Positions 1 through 11,571 of a stretch of DNA of 64,000 nucleotides are shown here, one piece after another (position 1 is the first letter of the stretch; the number at the start of each line of letters is the position of its first letter). The DNA lies in contig JAJLTO010000007.1 of the NCBI GenBank assembly GCA_030568195.1, positions 248,001 through 312,000 on the forward strand, read 5' to 3'. Under the pieces are notes generated by a model. It saw nothing but the letters and a program-made list of their open reading frames with translations, did not search any database and was not told the origin of the DNA. Source of the DNA: Dipodascopsis uninucleata var. uninucleata (Eukaryota; Ascomycota; Lipomycetes; Lipomycetales; Lipomycetaceae). Both the position numbers and the translations under genes were made by a program.

Positions 1-3000
1 TCGCAGGTCCCAGAGACTGCAAGCACAGAAAGATATACGGTTATTTAGCGGAATGGCTATACGCAGAAACTGAGCACCTCCAGAACACTGCGCACTATGC
101 AGCGAGATCTTATGTTGATGGTCGAACAAACAGACTTGATATGCCACGTAGACCCCAGTAGTAATAACACTCGTACAGGCTCGCGTATGGAAAATAATTC
201 TGCGTGAATAGTAGTTGCTGCGTTTATGAAGGCCAGAAATAGATACTCTGCAAATTGAGACCTCAAAATGAAACGAGCTTTAGCCGACAAATAGTATAAT
301 ATACACTAATTAGCAGAGGATGCTTAGAAAAGAAAAAGATAAGAAATTTTTTGAACAAGAGAAAAAAATTTTTGGTCTTCTCGAAAGAAAAGACGTCCAA
401 TTAATCCCAGAGAACGGTAAGCAAAATCGGTTATGTATGGGAGGTAGCAGTATAGGTGTACATAAGCAGGTATAATGATAGTAACAGAAGGAATAATTAT
501 AATAATTATAATTATTGTAAACTAAATAGAGACACTGATGAACGAAATAGAGCGAGGAAAGAGATGATTAGAGAAATCTTATGTGGAACAGAATTATAAC
601 TAGGTCTGTTAGTTAAAGTATAATTGTGGCCAAGTAGAGAACTTAGATGCTTCTTGTAATTGCAGTATTTTTCGCTCTCCGGCCTGTTAGCTTTGTCTCT
701 GGCTTGTGACGGCATAACTGCCAGGAACTGGTCCTCTAACGTAGGCATACAAGAAATCCTGGACTACTTTGAGAGCAGTTGTCAGCATTGTTGTCGCGCG
801 GTTATAGTTCCTACTGCGATTGCTACGTTGAATACCAGACACCATAAAAAAGGGTACGAGTTTGTAGAGTATGCTGGCTGGTATGCATTGTGCAATGCTA
901 TGCGTTTGTTGTGCACTGCACACGCACCACTGTAACAAGATTGGATGACTGCGCAGTGCAAGATCTAGTGCTTGTAAGCTTAACTAGACAGCTACGTAGA
1001 TTGTGAATCACGTATCTTGTATTCTTTGTGTGAACGTTTATTTTGGCACATTTTTTTCGTTTCATAAAAGACTTTTCCTCTGATACTTTTGATCTATCGA
1101 AGCTCACCAGACTGTGATTGTGCACATAAGTAACGTTCTGTGCGTTTACTTCCTCCATGCTTGTCCATGTCGCTGGACCGGTTCTGCCACAAGAGGTCGT
1201 CGCTCTTGTGCTGGAAACAGACAGCGGTGTGTTCTTACTTTGGTACCGTCTAGCGTAGTGTGCCTGTGCCCGTTCTATAGAGGGCATTGAGATTTCAGTC
1301 TGAAGTATGGATTCACTTAAAAAAACAGGTCGATTAAGCGCAGTAGTGGACGCATACAATGAGAGCTATGGCATGGGGCAAATGGGATGGTAGGCAGGAA
1401 TGCTTTTACTTTTGTTCAAGGAAAATAACAAAGGCAGAAAAAGAAAATTACACTGCGCGGTCTGGCTTCTCGACAGATACGCTTTGAGATACGGTTTTCT
1501 TTTCGGTAAGCTCTGCTATTTTAGGAGGGAGCATAGAAACGGAGGGATGACCACTCATATTGCAACGCAAAAACTAAGATGACAGACAGCACAAGCTAAT
1601 AGACCAGAATCTTGTACCTTAAACGACGGCTAGATACGTCGGCTGAACCATACTAAATTTAGTCATGCCTTGTGCGCGCAAACTGTATGTACTTTTTCTC
1701 TTGGTAGCAGACGTGCTAGCTATGCATTTTCACTGAGCAGTACTGTTTACTAGCAATGAGCTGTGTGAGTTTAGCGCATAGAGTCCCAGCGACCGCAGCA
1801 TTACTGTAATTTCCAGTTGACTATTTGTGAGCGTGCATATGACTAGGCCGTGGCCGCAGTAGGCTGGGTGCTGAACGGCCGTGATCACGGGCCGCGCGCG
1901 TAGTATAGGTATGGCTCTAGCTAAACAGAGAGAGTTACGACAGGTTCGGAGTGAGTCCGCAAAGCAGTACCTTAAGCGTGGACGGAAAAAGAATAAAAAT
2001 AAATAGAAAATAAAAAAAACAATAACAAAAAAATTAAATAAAAATAAGAAAGGAGCCAAAAGAGCTGATATTCAAAGCAAAACTAGGAGCCTAGAAAGAG
2101 AAGGGAACGAGAGCCAGAAAAACGAAACTAGAGGACTCGCAGGCATTTTTTTCAAGGAGACGATTTAGCCATGATCTCAGGAAAGTTCAAGCCAGCTAAC
2201 GCTATAGATCGAAGCAGGCATAGCGCTAAATCATAAAATTGCGTTTCCCTGCGTCTAGCGATACCAACATTAGTTAAAGGCCCATGTGCGCAGCAAAGTC
2301 CACGTCGAAAACACCAAGAAACGCCAAACTCTAAGCCGGCTTACATTGTTATATCATATCATTTCTTACGGTGCTGTAATATGACATATTTTCGTCCGTT
2401 TTTCACCAGCCCATATATCCACAAACTAGTCCTCTTTCCCTCGCTTCGTTTCGTGTACTCTCCTTTGCGGCAAGCTACACCGTGCTGCGACTCACTTGCC
2501 ACCACGTACAGAGTATATTTTGGTCTGTCTCTCTTCTTGTGGCCGCCCTTCGGATTTAGTCCGATGCGCTTGCGCGCCCACAAGACCCATATACACACAC
2601 ACCGCGACCAGCTAGGCAGGCCATCCAGGGAAGTTTGCTAAATCCTCTATACATGTGGACTAGCACGTCGCCCGCACCAGCAAACCCAATATGCATTGTT
2701 TGTGTCGCATGGCATATTGGCAGGCCTATACGAAAGACACATCCACCTACTAGCAAGCACGAAAAAGCGCCATTAGATCGCGCAGCGTCTGATCAGGCTT
2801 AGGTGCCTTTGCAGTGCTTGAGGAACTAAACCCAAACTAGATGCGCTTTGTATTTCAGGACCCAGCACTAGTACCACAGGCGCCACGTCTGCAGTGCATG
2901 CTATGTGCAACGCCGTCTTCAGCCAGGCCGGTAGTTCGTGGCCTGTCGTAGGTGGTCTTGTCTACAGCTGTAGCGCGAAGAAGGGCCAGGCCAGCAGACA

Positions 3001-4413
3001 AGGCACAAGGAAGTCTTCATGCACCTTGTAAAACAAAGCGCAAGATAAACGACAAACGACTACAAATTGTCTGACACGACACTGCGGCCCATATTAATTC
3101 CATTTCATTGCTATTTTATTATAATTTTACACTTTAATAACTACTCTTCTCTCATTTGCTTTTTTATTTTTTGTTTTTCCTTACATGCCTTCCCCTTTAT
3201 TCTCGTTGTAGGTCTTTATAGTGCTGCTGTGGTCCTATTTTACCTTTTTTGTTCCACAGCTATTCATTTCTCGTATGTTCCTTCCCTCTCCCACTTAACC
3301 TTGCTGACCTCCATCAGCAATAGACAAGGTAAGCTACGCCAGTTTCGTGACACAATTATTCCAAGTACCAAAGTGCCAGTAAAGCAAAATCAAAGAACCT
3401 CACGTCCATGCGTCCTACGTGTCCTACGTGAAACAGTTATCCGCTTCTGCCAATCCTATTAGCAGTGAGACCATGTGAACATAAATAAATATCTGTCCCC
3501 TATAGAGGGGTGAAGAAAAATTTAACCCTTTCAATCAGGACTCGCAGAACGGGAGTTTCAGCCTACAAACTTTAACCTAGATTCGCTGAATCTGCAGACT
3601 AATGCATAGTAAAAATATAAAAATAAAATATCGCGTCGCCTCTTTGGGTACTGTCGTCCCTAACCGTTGTGCACAAGCGTTATTCTCGGTCACTGCACCG
3701 TCCAAAGCTCTGTACTACTTTTGCTGACGGCTGTGAGCGGCGATATTCAGCAAACATGGATCTGGGCTTGAAACTTGAGGGCGCAAGCAAGGTACAGGCA
3801 TCGGGAAAGCACAACGCCATGCAAGATAGCCCATGGCAATGATACTTTGCCATGGCAACTAACACGCTATTCCATATGGGAGAAATATATCCTGTGCACT
3901 CGCACACCGACCGTCCTATTCCTACTCTATTCCTGCACTTCTCCTGCACATGCTTCTTCTTCTGAGAACGTGCGCTTTAAGCGTAACATGTGGCTGGCAA
4001 TAGCGTGCAGATCCTGACATGCTTCCTCTGCGGCTCACGCTCAAATGCAGCACAGCACTCTACTTCCTGCCTATTTCGGAGTCTGGCATTCTCTTTCGGG
4101 CAAATTATCCTCAGTGTCACGGACGTGATCACGTGATCACGTGAAGTCTGCGCTCGTATTGTAGGATCAAGGGTATGTAGCAATGATTGGGATAGGGTAT
4201 TGCACGCGAATTTTTTATTGCTAAGCGGTTACGAAGATTGAGTAGAGACGCGATGTTAATGGAACGAGCCCTTGGGAATAAGGACTTCAACCAACGGCCT
4301 ACAGGGAATAGTAGTGCTCGCAGCTCTTGAATTACCGACTAACATACGAAAGTGTTCCCGATTCTCGTGCGTGCGAGCTCTGCGATACTAGATAAGCAAT
4401 TCAGTTGATCTGA
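1..4413. other. Long stretch without a recognisable gene
   Basis: About 4.4 kb upstream of PSO2. Open frames are short, mostly lack an ATG start, and match no family I know. The stretch mixes AT-rich low-complexity DNA (AAT-type palindromic sequence around 491-517; an A-rich tract at about 1986-2053; a pyrimidine-rich tract around 3100-3290) with segments that look richer in GC than the neighbouring genes (for example about 2560-3020). A perfect CACGTG-containing palindrome lies at 4123-4142. A gene of small, fast-evolving exons cannot be excluded by eye. Confidence 0.6.
4123..4142. promoter_or_regulatory. Perfect 20-bp palindrome with central CACGTG
   Basis: The sequence acgtgatcacgtgatcacgt equals its own reverse complement and holds a central CACGTG E-box flanked by GATC steps. 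CACGTG is the classic site of fungal bHLH factors (Cbf1/Pho4/SREBP type). It lies about 280 bp upstream of the PSO2 start codon, so a role in PSO2 transcription is plausible but inferred. Confidence 0.45.
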
Positions 4414-4425
4414 ATGAATGGCTAA
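4414..4425 (+). promoter_or_regulatory. Minimal uORF abutting the PSO2 start codon
   Basis: ATG AAT GGC TAA at 4414-4425 encodes Met-Asn-Gly, and its stop codon is followed immediately by the PSO2 ATG at 4426. A second upstream ATG at 4418 opens a 12-codon frame (to 4453) that overlaps the PSO2 start in another frame. If both lie in the mRNA leader, PSO2 initiation should depend on leaky scanning or termination-reinitiation. Confidence 0.4.
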
Positions 4426-6774
4426 ATGTTCAGACAAGGAAGCAAAGGAGTAAGATACAGCGTTGGAAGCGATAAGATCCCTGCGGCCAACAACCGTCAG
4501 GCGCCTGTAAACGACAGCACAAGGGCTGCCAAAAAGCAAACTTCGATCTTTTCAAGCCTCAAAAATGGCACAGGTACTGGAATTCGACTGTCGCCAAAAT
4601 CTGCAGGCGATTCAGCAAAAGATGCTAGCGGCGGAGTAAAGCGAAAGATTGGTGGTGCTGGGGCAAAAGGTATCGGTGCAAATAATCGGCAACATTCAGG
4701 TCCTACTCTTTTAAACTTCTTCAAGAAGATCAAGCATGAAAAAGACTTGTTTTTCGAGTGCGTTGACGGTGACGAAGATGATGTGGATCTGACGGAAGAA
4801 AGTTGTGTATCATACGAAGACAGTAGTCACTGCGATAGCACGAAAATCCTTGGTTTGCCAGATCTTTCGTCTTCTGGCAAAGTTCCTGAGAGTATACCGG
4901 TGTACGAAGTAGCGAACCGATCTCTCCCCAACTACATTTTTCCTGACAATTTAGAGCCTTCGGAAACAAAAAATGGTTTAGGTGGAAGTCTAGATGATGG
5001 TCAATCTGAGCAGATCTTGCCGTTTGAAATATATGATCCTGAAGAGGAGCAGGACCGGAAGCTTGATAATGCTTCGGAGAAACAGACATGTGCCTCGGAT
5101 CTTATCTCTAAGAACATCACTAGTACCGAAAATTTGATAATTTCAACTAATGAATCTTCAAAAGAATGCCCTCTGTGTTTCAGTACTTTTGTTGGATCAA
5201 GCAATGAAGAGTTTACTGCACATGTAAATGGCTGCCTTGACACTGTAGAGGATGACATTGAGCTCCATTCTCTGACTAGAGATTGCGACGAACCTGCAGT
5301 CGAAAGGAAGGATGCTACGGTCAGTGCCTCTCGCAATAATGGGAAGACCCTGATATCTAAAATGGATGCCGGCCGAAAAGAAGCCCAACTCTGGAGACAA
5401 GCCACAGTTAAGTCATCAGAGGTGTCACGAAGTCAAAGAAAGTGTCCATTCTACAAAATCATCAAGATGGATTCAAGCACTTCCATTGCCGTTGACGCCT
5501 TCAAATATGGCGCAGTGCCAGATATTTCTATTTTTTTCCTCACCCATTTTCATTCAGATCACTATGGTGGACTGTCACAAACGTGGACTCATGGCCAAAT
5601 TTACTGTTCGTCTGTCACCGCAAGCTTAGTGAAACAGCAGCTACGGGTCAATCCTCAATACATAATCCAACTTCCACTAAATCAGAGGACCCTCATATCA
5701 AACTTTTATGTGACTCTCATCGATGCGAACCATTGTCCTGGTTCAGTTTTGTTTTTATTCGAATGTGGAAATCTACGGGTTCTACACACAGGGGATTTTC
5801 GTGCTGCTCCAGCGCATATTTTGCATCCCTCTATTTTTAGTAAACCTTTGGATGCCATATATCTCGACACTACATATTTGAATCCAAAGTATTCTTTCCC
5901 GCATCAGGCAGATGTTGTGAGTTCGTGTGCCGAAATCACCCATTCTCTCAGCCGCGATTCGTCTTTCGCATACAAATTGCTGAATCAGTCCAGATCTGTA
6001 ATATCATCAGTAGCTGATCCTCTTTCCTCACAGCGGCTATTGATCATAGTCGGTACCTATAGTATTGGCAAGGAGCGGATGGCTCTGTAAGTAATTATTT
6101 ATTAATTTCAGAAAAGAATGATCTAACTCTTTTGCCAGGGGTATTGCGCGACGATTAAACACTAGGATTTTTGCATCGGCAAATAAGCGAAGAATATATT
6201 CATGTCTTGAAGATCCTGAATTTGCTGCTTTGCTAACTGACAAACCAAACGAAGCTCAAGTCCATCTTGTAAGTCTTCAAGAGATCAAACCAGAGGTATG
6301 TAAGGAATTTGTGATATCTTTGAAGGATATCCTATTTGCTAACATGCTTCTCCTACTTTGCTCAATAAGACGCTCTCGTCATACCTTTCACACTACAAGT
6401 GCGAATTTGGTCGCATTCTAGGGTTCCGTCCTACTGGTTGGACCTATAGACCTCCTAAAACGAGGTCTATTCAAGGTTCGACGGTAGATTTAATTATTAA
6501 ATCGTGGACAAGTGAATTTTCTGTGTCTGACTTAAAGCCAGCTCGAGGGTCAACGCCTCAAGTAATGTATTTTGACATACCATACAGCGAACATTCAAGT
6601 TTTCGCGATCTTACGTGCTTCTGCACGAGTCTTGACGTCCATCGTATCATTCCTACTGTAAATGTGGGCACACAGTCGTCTCGTGATAATATGAAAGCTT
6701 GGTTCGATAAGTGGGCTGCATATCGAAAGCACGTAGGTCTCCTGCAGATTACACGAGAGCAAGATCGTTGGTAG
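4426..6774 (+). CDS. PSO2: DNA cross-link repair nuclease PSO2/SNM1
   Basis: Exons 4426-6086, 6139-6295 and 6370-6774 give 740 residues. It is a 5' exonuclease of the beta-CASP metallo-beta-lactamase family that acts in the nucleus on interstrand cross-links. The N-terminus is basic and low-complexity, with a possible PIP-like segment (LLNFFKK). A UBZ4-type zinc finger follows, with C248, C251, H266 and C270. The metallo-beta-lactamase domain carries the signature THFHSDHYGG (H374, H376, D378, H379), then HTGDFR. The C-terminal exon encodes the DRMBL domain (YSEHSSFRDL...). Introns are 52 and 74 nt; the second ends in AAG, an acceptor also seen in other genes here. The first in-frame ATG is used. 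Length fits the family (yeast Pso2 661, S. pombe 560). Confidence 0.95.
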
Positions 6775-7033
6775 AATATAATTACACAATAAGAAAGTTT
6801 TGCAGTTTATTAGATCACATTTTATCTATACTTTATTGATTCTCAATTTTCACATAGCATTCAACTTATATAACTGGCTTTTGCAATAGTGAATGCTAAT
6901 TGTACATAATATAATAAGCATTAGTGATAACATTTGAACCATATTAACATGACCATCTATCAACAAATTTCAGCGCCAAAAATATGTAATATGCATTTAT
7001 GTATGCACATAATTCATATTCCAATAATTTAAC

Positions 7034-7041
7034 AAAAAAAA
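7034..7041 (-). terminator. Pol III terminator of tRNA-Ile
   Basis: A run of eight A on the plus strand, hence T8 on the transcribed minus strand, lies 13 nt beyond the 3' end of the tRNA gene, as expected for RNA polymerase III termination. Confidence 0.7.
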
Positions 7042-7054
7042 TACACAATTATAT

Positions 7055-7127
7055 GGTCTCTGGCGGGATCGAACCGCCGATCCTCGCGTTATTAGCACGA
7101 TGCCTTAACCAACTGGGCCAAGAGACC
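7055..7127 (-). tRNA. tRNA-Ile (anticodon AAT)
   Basis: The minus strand folds as a complete 73-nt cloverleaf. The acceptor arms are GGTCTCT and AGAGACC, the A box contains TGGCCCAGTTGG, the anticodon loop is CTAATAA (anticodon AAT, read as inosine-AU), and the T arm is GGCGG TTCGATC CCGCC. No intron. CCA is not encoded, as usual in eukaryotes. Confidence 0.97.
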
Positions 7128-7577
7128 AAATCTTGAGAAAACGATCAATTTTGCACCTCACGACAATCTAATTTGAGCCTTTCATTCACTCCTTTGTTGA
7201 CTTATAATATTTAAAATAATTGATTCGTACTTGTGGAGACATATTTCGCTGGCAACTGAGTACTAAAGATGCTAAGTATTGGTCAGAATTCGTGCTGTAA
7301 ATAGATTTTACCAGTTCCTGTTGTAAATGACGTCAAACTAAATAAAACACTCGCAGCGCAACAACTCCCAAGGCCGAGGACACACTTAGAAGCAAGTATT
7401 TATTCTCCCCTCTTTGATCCAATAATATACGAGGATATCCTGTTCTGAGTTGTAGTAATTAACAATTCGCATTCGATTATTTCTATATTATTTTTACTTT
7501 TTGGTCTATATTATAAACATCTGAGTCCAAAAGAAAGGACAGTACTCTTTTGCCGAGCTGAATAAGAAAATTAGAAC
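7128..7577. other. Intergenic, promoter of 2-hydroxyacyl-CoA lyase
   Basis: AT-rich spacer between the tRNA-Ile gene and the lyase gene. Apart from the TGACGTCA site at 7328-7335 I see no gene or repeat. Confidence 0.6.
7328..7335. promoter_or_regulatory. CRE-type site TGACGTCA
   Basis: Perfect palindromic TGACGTCA about 240 bp upstream of the lyase ATG. This is the consensus of ATF/CREB bZIP factors (Atf1-Pcr1 in fission yeast, Sko1/AtfA elsewhere), which control stress genes. Function here is inferred from sequence and position only. Confidence 0.4.
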
Positions 7578-9469
7578 ATGGACAAAATGACGAAAGGTGC
7601 AGACATAATTGCGGAAAGTCTCTATAGTCTAGGCGTGCGCGTGATATTTGGAATAGTAGGAATACCTGTCATTGAAGTCGCAGATGCCTGTATAGCAAGA
7701 GGCATCAAGTTTATTAGCTTTCGAAACGAACAGGCCGCTTCGTATGCTGCAACAGCTTATGGCTATCTTACAGGAAGACCCGGTGTTTGCCTCGTTGTCG
7801 GAGGTCCCGGAGTCCTGCATGCTATCGCTGGCGTAAGTATAAAATCAATGTTTACATCGCCATAGCTTTAGGTACGATTAACTGATATATCACTAGATTG
7901 GGAATGCTATGCACAATTGCTTCCCCCTCCTGCTCCTAGCGGGATCGTCAGAGTCTCACCAGGTTTATAAAGGTGCCTTTCAGGAGCTTGACCAGGTCTC
8001 AACCTTAATGCCTCTCACGAAGATCTCATGTAGGCCACCGTCTTTAGAGCTTTTGCCTTCTATCATGGAAAAGGCGTATAGAGTATCTTATTTTGGGCGG
8101 CCTGGAGCAGCTTATGTTGATCTACCAGCTGATTTCATACAAGGTGAAGTTAAAGTGAGTGATTTACCAGAACTAATACCTGCAATCGATGCGCCTAGAT
8201 CTATGCCAGATCCTCATAAGATTGATATGGCTGTGTCGTTACTCCGACAAGCACGATCTCCCTTAATAATAATAGGCAAAGGAGCAGCATATTCTAGAGC
8301 AGAAAAATCTATTAGAAAATTTGTTGAATCTACTGGCATTCCATTCCTGCCAACACCTATGGGTAAAGGTGTTGTTCCAGATTCATCACCTCTTAATTTT
8401 GCTGCTGCGAGAAGTGCAGCTCTGAAGTCTGCGGACGTCATTCTTCTTTTAGGAGGGCGCTTGAACTGGATTCTCCATTATGGAGAAGAGCCAAAATTCA
8501 GTCCCAATGCCAAAATCATTCAAGTTGACATTTCTCCGGAAGAGATTGGAAACAACAATGTCAGCAATGCTTGCTATGGTCTCACAGGTGACATTGATCT
8601 GACTGTAGAATCATTGTCTGCGAAGATGACTGGTTATAAACTGTCCGGAATATCAGAGCACTTACTCTGGTCACGAAGTAAAAATCAAGCATCGGCTGAG
8701 AAGAAAGCAATGAAGGCTACCTCACCTTTAGGCTATCATCATTCCTATAAGATCATCAAAGACGCCATTAAAGAATCTGGACGTAAGACAATATTTGTTT
8801 CAGAGGGTGCCAACTCCATGGACATTGCGCGATCCTCTTTTGACGTTGAGGAGCCGCGACAACGGCTTGATGCTGGAACAATGGCTACAATGGGTGTTGG
8901 AATAGGTTATGCTATTGCCGGTATGTATAATTAAAAGATGATGCTTATAACTTTTACTAATATCGTTATTCTTTGCCTTACAGCTGCTGCTGCCTGTCCT
9001 GACACCCTACCAGTATGCATTGAAGGAGACTCTGCATTCGGATTCTCTGCAATGGAAATAGAGACAGCAGTGAGATCGAAGCTTCCTATGGCTATTTTTG
9101 TTATGAATAATAACGGCGTCTATCATGGCGTTAATCCGTCTGCTTACCAATCCGTTGATACAGCGCCATTGCCTTCTACAGCACTTGGATTCGAGACACG
9201 ATACGATATTTTGGCAGAATCTTTAGGTGGAAAAGGAATTCTAGTGAGAACTCCTCAAGAACTAGAAGATGCAGCTAAAATCGCTTTAACTAGTGGAAGA
9301 GTTACGGTTGTCAATGTTTTAATTGATCCTGGATCAGATACAAAACTTGTAAGTGACAAGTAGAAATATAATAGAATAGGTAATACTTTGATAACTCTAA
9401 CAGTTCTATTTCTAATAGGAATTTGGATGGCTCGCAAGTGCAAAAAAGCAACAAAAATCCAAGCTTTAG
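7578..9469 (+). CDS. HACL1: Peroxisomal 2-hydroxyacyl-CoA lyase (TPP enzyme)
   Basis: Exons 7578-7832, 7897-8920, 8984-9348 and 9419-9469 give 564 residues. The enzyme cleaves 2-hydroxy-acyl-CoA to formyl-CoA and an aldehyde in fatty-acid alpha-oxidation. It has the three TPP-enzyme domains: an N-terminal pyrimidine-binding domain with Glu51 (FRNEQAA), a central domain, and a C-terminal PP-binding domain with GDS at 441-443 and NN at 468-469. The last exon is short and encodes [16 protein letters not shown], a canonical PTS1; human HACL1 ends with a similar FSWL... tail and a PTS1-like tripeptide. Retention of the last intron would instead stop at 9363 after ...KLVSDK (552 residues) and lose SKL. 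Oxalyl-CoA decarboxylase is the nearest alternative family, but the tail favours HACL1. Confidence 0.9.
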
Positions 9470-9618
9470 GTTAATTAGGAAACAACAGTACGGTCAATTA
9501 CAGCATTAATCATGACAAAATCTATTTCTTCAATTGCATAGTAAAGCTCCAAAATATCCCTAAAAGGATTATATGAATGAGAATGTAGAAGTCTACTAAA
9601 AACAAAGCTGTACAAAAC

Positions 9619-11571
9619 TTAAATATCTTCTGTACCATTTAAATTCTCCAGCCAATCATTGATATCATCATTCATAGTGTCAAGCTTCTTATAAAGATAC
9701 TTCCACCAAGCATCAGCACTGTCAAAATCATCAGGTCCTTTATCTAAAACACCATAATATGAAGTGGGAATTGCTTCAGATCCTGCTGATATTGTCAGAG
9801 TTGACACAGGCTTTACTAACGAAATAGTTGTCGAAGCCCTAATCGGATCTTTCCAGTCGCTAGAAAGTTGCTTAAGACTACCATGTAAAGATCCATTGTT
9901 CGCAGCTGCTGTAATATTTAGTGTCTTGCATATGATCTCATACATTTCTATATTGTAGAAAGGCTCTGCTTTATATTTGGACTCAAATTTTGGACCAGTA
10001 GCGAGAAAAATGGCTCTCATTTGAGGATCGGTATTATTGAAGCCATGCAAACCCTTGGGCTTGAAGTCGTGATTTTGCTTTTCAAATCTTTCCTTAGTAG
10101 TTATGGCCCAGCCAGCCTCAGGAACAAGCCATATCGGCGCAATTCTATCCTGATATTGTCCACCAGAGGGGCCACCAAAATGCCATTCAGAGGGCAACTC
10201 ATCTTTCAAATATGCCTTCCAGTGATCGAGGCTCTCACTCTTAACACTTCCTCTATGATGGGTGATCAATGAAAAAATCTCCTCAGTGGTATTGTATGAA
10301 TATGGACGGATACCAAATAGCGGCCAGCCGTCAATATGCTCAACACTATCAGGAGCTACAAAATCATCAAGAAAGATGAGACGGTCATTAGATGTAGAGG
10401 CCATTCCGTGGTCAGATACAATGACAACATTCACAATCGATGTCAGATTACGATTGCTGAGACCATTGAATATCGATGCGATCATACTATCAACCTGCTT
10501 CAGTCCAGTATCTATTTCATTACCATGCGTGCCATATTTGTGACCAAGACTATCGATTGTAGGCACATAACATAGAATCAGCTCGGGCCTAGTCTTAATG
10601 TCTTCGTCAAGCCAACTTAAAACACGATTAACCTTTCTATCCAGAGTTTCACTTTGATTGAACTTATCAACATATTCAGGCTCTCCATGGTCCCAAGGTA
10701 CTTCACTCCCAGGCCACATATGAATTCCAGTCCTAATTCCCTGATTAGTAGCCGTGACCCAAATAGGCTCACCCTTCCACCACTTCTCGTCAAGTGAATG
10801 TGCCGGATTATGATAATTGAACTCCTCTTTCAAGTCTGGATCCCAAAATGTATTTCCTACAATACCGTGACTCGAAGGATAAAGTCCAGTAACAAGAGTA
10901 TAGTGATTCGGAAATGTAACAGAGGGGAAAGAGGGATACATAAATGGCGTACTAGTATATGACGTGTATATCGAGTACATTGCCGGAGTCTTCTCTGGTG
11001 ATAGATAGTCCGGTCGAAAACCGTCCAGTGAAACATAAATTGTCGTTGGAAAGAAATCATGAGTACCATTTGAGCTTCTCGGCTTTGAACTGTCCTTTTC
11101 CGAGTATGAAGAGGATTGGCCACCTGTTAAACTACCTAATATTCCTGGACGGTAGTTAAGAAATTTCATGGCGCCTGCTCCGATGACTCCCAAGATCAAT
11201 AAGCAAAGAAGCAGATAAAGAACGAACTTGAGACTCTTTAATCTACGCTGACGTATTCGCAAATTTCTCAAATGTGTCTCTGCATCTACTTCAATGTCAT
11301 CCTCATCACTCTCTCGATCATCATCAATGATTACTTTTTTGTATCTTTTATTGGAGTTCTTTTTGAATCTAGCCGGCCTGACTGCTATCTTGCGTAGCAA
11401 GGAACCGCTCTGTGCGTCCGCAATGAGCTTCTCACTCAAGTCATGCTGTAATAGAATATCTCTGTCACCATATCTAGCATTATATGTTCCGGTGATATCT
11501 TCCTCTTCTTCTTCTTCTAAATTCACGTCCACTAATGACGGATCTCGTGCCATTCTTTCCTGCTCCTCCAT
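9619..11571 (-). CDS. NPP1: Ecto-nucleotide pyrophosphatase/phosphodiesterase
   Basis: Single exon of 650 residues from the first ATG at 11571; the open frame extends 11 codons further up without an ATG. It is a type II membrane protein with an acidic and basic cytosolic N-terminus, one membrane span at about 114-135 (LLLCLLILGVIGAGA), then an extracellular alkaline-phosphatase-superfamily domain. The motif YVSLDGFRPDYL gives the metal-binding Asp183. PSVTFPNHYTLVTGLYP gives the nucleophile Thr219. Downstream metal ligands lie in PTIDSLGHKYG, SDHGM and GLHGFNN. The family hydrolyses extracellular nucleotides and is phosphate-responsive in yeast (Npp1/Npp2). It converges with the lyase gene; the stop codons are 150 bp apart. 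Confidence 0.94.
   Translation of the reverse strand: MEEQERMARDPSLVDVNLEEEEEEDITGTYNARYGDRDILLQHDLSEKLIADAQSGSLLRKIAVRPARFKKNSNKRYKKVIIDDDRESDEDDIEVDAETHLRNLRIRQRRLKSLKFVLYLLLCLLILGVIGAGAMKFLNYRPGILGSLTGGQSSSYSEKDSSKPRSSNGTHDFFPTTIYVSLDGFRPDYLSPEKTPAMYSIYTSYTSTPFMYPSFPSVTFPNHYTLVTGLYPSSHGIVGNTFWDPDLKEEFNYHNPAHSLDEKWWKGEPIWVTATNQGIRTGIHMWPGSEVPWDHGEPEYVDKFNQSETLDRKVNRVLSWLDEDIKTRPELILCYVPTIDSLGHKYGTHGNEIDTGLKQVDSMIASIFNGLSNRNLTSIVNVVIVSDHGMASTSNDRLIFLDDFVAPDSVEHIDGWPLFGIRPYSYNTTEEIFSLITHHRGSVKSESLDHWKAYLKDELPSEWHFGGPSGGQYQDRIAPIWLVPEAGWAITTKERFEKQNHDFKPKGLHGFNNTDPQMRAIFLATGPKFESKYKAEPFYNIEMYEIICKTLNITAAANNGSLHGSLKQLSSDWKDPIRASTTISLVKPVSTLTISAGSEAIPTSYYGVLDKGPDDFDSADAWWKYLYKKLDTMNDDINDWLENLNGTEDI

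Noticed and set aside
898-1359. 153-codon minus-strand frame
   Set aside because: Non-ATG start, no recognisable motif, overlapping frames on the other strand; length is compatible with chance.
3067-3462. 131-codon frame rich in Phe/Ile/Leu, resembling a membrane protein
   Set aside because: It starts at a TTG, comes from a pyrimidine-rich tract and shows no domain or splice logic; hydrophobicity is a by-product of T-rich codons.
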